Positions 26,156 through 29,287 of a stretch of 29,287 nt of DNA are shown piece by piece. Source of the DNA: SIG440 sp045647905 (GTDB lineage: Bacteria; Bacillota; Clostridia; Monoglobales; Monoglobaceae); NCBI GenBank assembly GCA_045647905.1, contig JAZRMZ010000005.1, forward strand, positions 1-29,287, read 5' to 3'. The position numbers and the translations under genes are program-made. The notes beneath the pieces are model-generated. The model searched no databases and was not told the origin of the DNA. It saw only the letters and a program-made list of their open reading frames with translations. Every line of letters starts with the position of its first letter. Position 1 is the stretch's first letter.

Positions 26156-26547
26156 TGGATAAGTTATGTGTAGCAGAACGAAGAATAAAAATTCTTAATC
26201 TTTTGATGTTGCAAAAACAAGTGACAATTCGAGCGTTAAAAGAAGAATTTCAGGTATCAAAAAACACTATAGTTCGGGATATAGAATTTATTAGTTGCAT
26301 TGCTCCGATTTATACAAAACGCGGGAATGGTGGAGGGATATACATATTGCCGGAATACAGAAGCTACAAAAACTATCTTACCGATTCTGAAGAGAACTTT
26401 CTGTATGACTTGATACAGAAAGTGGACAACGATGGCAAGAGAATTCTCTGCGGTATCATTACCAAGTTTACAAAGAATCCTATGCAAGAGCATAGCTCCT
26501 TTCACGATTTAAAAGGAAAGGAGGGAACTGATTGTATGCACAACTAA
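26155..26547 (+). CDS. HTH (DeoR/HTH_11-like) DNA-binding protein of a mobile element
   Basis: The product has 130 aa. I prefer ATG 26155 over GTG 26152 because of the 7-base spacing from AGGAGGG (26141-26147). Residues ~8-50 form a winged-helix/HTH of DeoR type (ERRIKILNLLMLQKQVTI, then VSKNTIVRDIEFI) with a wing-like GNGGGIYILPEY. There is no sugar-binding effector domain, so it is not an ordinary DeoR repressor. Its end overlaps the helicase start by 16 bases. It is probably the regulator or replication-linked DNA-binding protein of the downstream cassette. Confidence 0.75.
   Translation: MDKLCVAERRIKILNLLMLQKQVTIRALKEEFQVSKNTIVRDIEFISCIAPIYTKRGNGGGIYILPEYRSYKNYLTDSEENFLYDLIQKVDNDGKRILCGIITKFTKNPMQEHSSFHDLKGKEGTDCMHN
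26520..26525 (+). promoter_or_regulatory. Ribosome binding site deciding a TTG start
   Basis: GGAGGG, within the nearly ideal AAAGGAGGG, lies six bases before TTG 26532. The nearby ATG at 26536 is in the HTH reading frame and meets a stop after three codons. Confidence 0.75.
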
Positions 26548-28172
26548 AGGATAACCGTGTGTTTATCTTTGATTCGTTCAGACACAAAGAAAGCATCAAG
26601 GAAATGTACGGACGCTTGTGGCACCTTGAAGAAAAGGCGTGGAGTGTTCCAATGAATGCAGAGAACTTTGAAACTTTGGATTTGCTTGGATGTGAGTTTT
26701 CGGCAGACTTACGGGAAATGAAAGCTCAATTTCAAACCTCGAGCGTTGATAATCAAGAGCTGATGATTCCGGCACCGCTTAAGGTTACACCATATGAGCA
26801 TCAGCTCAAAGGATATAACCTTGCGGCAAGAAGTATGGGTATTATCGGAAGTGAGGAGAAATCCCCCGGTTTTGCACTTCTTATGGAAATGGGAACAGGC
26901 AAGACAATCACATCAATCGCTGTTGCAGGGCGAGCATACTTAACCGGAAAAATCAAGAGACTTCTGATTCTTGCACCAAAGTCCATAGTGTCGGTGTGGG
27001 ACGAAGAATTTCAGAAGTTTGCGGACTTTTCGTATTCGCTTTCGGTGCTTCAAGGCTCATCGGAAAAGAAGGTCACAGCCCTTAAAGCAATACCCCATAA
27101 AGGTCTTGAAGTAGCGGTTGTGAACTATGACAGCATTGCACTCATCGAAAAGGAACTACTTGACTGGAATCCTGACTTCATAATCTGCGATGAAAGCAGT
27201 AAAATCAAGAACCCAACAGCGAAAATGAGTAAGTCTGCACACAAGATTGCCAAGGTTTGTAAATACAGGCTGATTCTCACAGGAACACCTATTCAGAACA
27301 ATCCCCTGGACTTTTTCTCACAGTATAAGGTGCTAGATGAGAATATTTTCGGAAAGAGCTTCTATGCATTCAAGAATCAATATGCAGTGCTTGGTAACTT
27401 CAATCAGCCAATCGGCTGGAGAAACCTTGCAGAGCTTGTGAAGAAGGCACATTCCATTGCATTCCGTGTGACAAAGGAAGAAGCCTTAGACCTTCCCGAA
27501 ACCACGGATATTATCCTCAATATAAGATTTGAGGATAAGGCACAGAAGCTGTATAAGAAGTTTGTAAGGGACAGCTATACCGAGCTTGAAAAAGGTGAGG
27601 TCACTGCAACCAACATCCTCACAAGACTACTCAGACTTCAGCAGATAACCGGTGGATTTCTTCGTCCCGATGAAGATGTTGAACGTTACGAAAAAGTATC
27701 AACGGCAAAGCTTGATGCTCTGGAAGATATCGTTGATACTTCAATTTCAGAGAACAAGAAACTGGTTATCATCGCACGGTTTATACCGGAGATTGAAGAA
27801 ATCTGCAGGATGCTTGAATCAAAGAAAATACAGTATGCAAAGGTATGTGGTGAGGTGAAGGATAGAGCAACGGAAGTAACGGAGTTTCAGGAGAATCCCG
27901 AATGTATGGTGTTTGTAGGTCAGCTTCAGACGGTGAGCATGGGACTGACACTCACAGCCGCAAGTACAATGGTATTTTACAGTCTGTCATATAACTATGC
28001 GGACTACTCCCAGGCGAGAGCCAGAATACATCGTATCGGACAGCGGAATACCTGTCAATACATACACCTTGTGGTGAAGGACACTATCGATGAAACAGTG
28101 CTTCATGCTCTGAAAGACAAAGAAAATATTGCAACAAAAATTGTAGACGATTGGAGGAATATTATTAAATGA
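26532..28172 (+). CDS. SNF2-family DEAD/DEAH-box helicase / ATPase
   Basis: The product has 546 aa with a TTG start. The helicase motifs in order are Walker A MGTGKT (residues 120-125), motif II DESSKIKN (from D220), motif III LTGTPIQN (~250), and motif VI QARARIHRIGQR (~493-504), the typical SNF2 C-terminal signature. The N-terminal ~85 residues resemble the small substrate-recognition region of phage and ICE SNF2 proteins. It uses ATP to translocate on DNA. In such elements it is linked to replication or recombination, though a defence role is possible. It overlaps the HTH gene upstream and the next gene by four bases (ATGA), so the cassette is one operon. Confidence 0.93.
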   Translation: MYAQLKDNRVFIFDSFRHKESIKEMYGRLWHLEEKAWSVPMNAENFETLDLLGCEFSADLREMKAQFQTSSVDNQELMIPAPLKVTPYEHQLKGYNLAARSMGIIGSEEKSPGFALLMEMGTGKTITSIAVAGRAYLTGKIKRLLILAPKSIVSVWDEEFQKFADFSYSLSVLQGSSEKKVTALKAIPHKGLEVAVVNYDSIALIEKELLDWNPDFIICDESSKIKNPTAKMSKSAHKIAKVCKYRLILTGTPIQNNPLDFFSQYKVLDENIFGKSFYAFKNQYAVLGNFNQPIGWRNLAELVKKAHSIAFRVTKEEALDLPETTDIILNIRFEDKAQKLYKKFVRDSYTELEKGEVTATNILTRLLRLQQITGGFLRPDEDVERYEKVSTAKLDALEDIVDTSISENKKLVIIARFIPEIEEICRMLESKKIQYAKVCGEVKDRATEVTEFQENPECMVFVGQLQTVSMGLTLTAASTMVFYSLSYNYADYSQARARIHRIGQRNTCQYIHLVVKDTIDETVLHALKDKENIATKIVDDWRNIIK

Positions 28173-28576
28173 CGGATATGTTTGAACTTGCGGACAGGCA
28201 CAAGGAACTCCGGGAACGGAAGACCGAGCTTGCCGATGAAACAAAAGCAAACAATGCGGAGATTGAACAGGCGGAATATGACCTGTCACAGCTTATGGCA
28301 CAGACAGAAACACAGAGTTTTCAGAGAGCAGGAACGCTCTTTTATCTCACAACAAAGACTTATGCATCTGCAGATAAGGAACATAAGGACGAGCTGTTTG
28401 ATGCCCTTCGTAATGAAGGTTATGGCTCGCTTATCACAGAAACGGTTAATGCAAATTCTCTGTCGGCATTTGTTAAGGAACAGATGTCGGAGAATGATGA
28501 TGTACTCCCCGATTGGCTTGAAGGCAAGGTAAATGTCTTTGATAAGGTCACGGTGGCACTCAGAAAAACAAAATAA
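28169..28576 (+). CDS. Small coiled-coil protein of phage/ICE replication cassette
   Basis: The product has 135 aa, starting behind GGAGG in the end of the helicase gene. Residues ~5-50 are a charged, heptad-like coiled coil. Residues ~55-135 form a conserved-looking globular part ('GTLFYLTTKTYASADK', YGSLITETVNANSLS, 'LPDWLEGKVNVFDKVTV'). I recall similar small proteins beside SNF2 helicases in clostridial phages and integrative elements, loosely like Gp157-type proteins, but I cannot assign a family firmly. Its function is unknown and it is probably a helicase partner. Confidence 0.75.
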   Translation: MTDMFELADRHKELRERKTELADETKANNAEIEQAEYDLSQLMAQTETQSFQRAGTLFYLTTKTYASADKEHKDELFDALRNEGYGSLITETVNANSLSAFVKEQMSENDDVLPDWLEGKVNVFDKVTVALRKTK

Positions 28577-28601
28577 CAAATATACGGAGGTATAAAAAAT
28601 T

Positions 28602-29287
28602 ATGAGTAATGAATTAACAACAACAAACGGATATGTAATTCCAACAGTAAACGAAAATGTTATGTCGGGTATCGGAGAAGAACTTGAAGGTCTTACACTC
28701 AGCCTTGATAAGGTGAAGATTCCTGCAGGCGGAGGACTTGCCTTTGAAGTTCCCGGTGAAGACCCCGAATCCCCAGACAGTGTGAAAGAAATTGTGGGTG
28801 TCATTGTAGACCACTATCCCCTAAACAGCTACTGGACAGAAAAGTATAACGGTCAGAATGTTGCACCCAACTGTTATTCAACCGACAGCAAGACAGGAAT
28901 CGGAACTCCCGGCGGTGAGTGTGCAAAATGTCCGTATAACAGATTCGGAAGCGGTGAAGATGGCCAGAGCAAGGCTTGTAAGAATGCACACAGACTTTAC
29001 ATCTTGAGAAGCGGAGAGTTGTATCCCATCGTTCTCACAGTACCGCCCACATCGTTGAAACCTTTGTCGGATTACCTTGCAAAGAGAATCATTACCAAAG
29101 GTCTCCGCTCCTATGGCGTGGTAACAAAACTGACACTTAAGAAGGCAACAAACAATACGGGCATTACATACTCACAGGTACAGTTCTCTTTGGTTGAAAA
29201 GCTCACTCCCGAACAGATCGAAACAATGAAGAATTACGGTGAAAGCATCAAGTGGGTAACAAGAAACATCGACCTTGCGGATGAAGC
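28602..29287 (+). CDS. Four-cysteine protein of phage/ICE cassette (3' end outside window)
   Basis: The gene starts at ATG 28602 behind CGGAGG (28585-28590) and is open to the window end, with 228 residues visible. It contains C91, C107, C110 and C126 in the regular pattern C-X15-C-X2-C-X15-C, preceded by HYPLNSYW. This suggests a bound zinc ion or, less likely, an iron-sulfur cluster. The remainder is beta-rich with a C-terminal helical stretch (LTPEQIETMKNYGE). Position after a helicase and a coiled-coil protein suggests a nucleic-acid-binding role, for instance a single-strand-binding-like protein, but that is inference from context. Confidence 0.75.
   Translation, partial: MSNELTTTNGYVIPTVNENVMSGIGEELEGLTLSLDKVKIPAGGGLAFEVPGEDPESPDSVKEIVGVIVDHYPLNSYWTEKYNGQNVAPNCYSTDSKTGIGTPGGECAKCPYNRFGSGEDGQSKACKNAHRLYILRSGELYPIVLTVPPTSLKPLSDYLAKRIITKGLRSYGVVTKLTLKKATNNTGITYSQVQFSLVEKLTPEQIETMKNYGESIKWVTRNIDLADE

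Noticed and set aside
26155..26547. HTH protein as the repressor of the sugar operons
   Set aside because: It lacks a DeoR effector domain, lies downstream of a terminator, and is translationally linked to the helicase cassette.
1..29287. CRISPR arrays, tRNA or rRNA genes, insertion sequences
   Set aside because: No regularly spaced short repeats, cloverleaf-like segments, rRNA sequence, transposase frames or terminal inverted repeats were seen.

Overview
The window reads as part of a chromosome of a fermentative, low-to-mid GC Gram-positive bacterium, most likely a member of the Clostridia (Bacillota). The reasons are strong AGGAGG-type ribosome binding sites, occasional GTG and TTG starts, S-layer homology (SLH) domains, LplB/YtcP-type sugar permeases, ROK and FGGY sugar kinases, and AT-rich intergenic DNA. 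Every gene I can support lies on the + strand. No rRNA, tRNA or CRISPR array was seen. All family assignments come from reading motifs, not from database searches.

Region 1 (1-14572) is a surface glycan module. It holds the 3' end of a large secreted protein, two very large secreted right-handed beta-helix proteins resembling GH141-type enzymes (1017-4694 and 10478-14572), an SLH-domain protein (4711-7533), two carbohydrate ABC permeases (7560-9400) and a ROK sugar kinase (9538-10446). A beta-sandwich domain occurs three times: once in the truncated first gene and twice in the 10478 gene. Part of it is still clearly similar at DNA level (74-441 against 10891-11264). No substrate-binding protein or ATPase accompanies the permeases.

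Region 2 (14608-18840) is a tightly packed cytoplasmic set. It contains a calcineurin-like phosphoesterase interrupted by an apparent one-base deletion, a tandem paralogue that has lost most metal-binding residues (a probable pseudoenzyme), an SGNH esterase, a ROK kinase lacking the family's zinc cysteines, and a GmhA-like SIS isomerase. A 490-base stretch with gene relics follows.

Region 3 (19330-25464) is a coherent catabolic operon: D-lyxose/D-mannose ketol-isomerase, SGNH esterase, GH38 alpha-mannosidase, FGGY kinase and class II ketose-bisphosphate-type aldolase. Together they suggest that mannosides are deacylated and trimmed to mannose (or lyxose). The sugar is then isomerised to a ketose, phosphorylated and split to triose-level products, without an obvious mannose-6-phosphate step.

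Region 4 (25465-29287) differs in character. An AT-rich spacer of about 590 bases carries two adjacent hairpins and an intrinsic terminator. It is followed by a cassette typical of integrative elements or phages: a 33-residue leader ORF, an HTH protein, a SNF2-type helicase, a small coiled-coil protein and a four-cysteine protein that runs off the end. This is probably the edge of a mobile element, although I see no integrase or attachment site.
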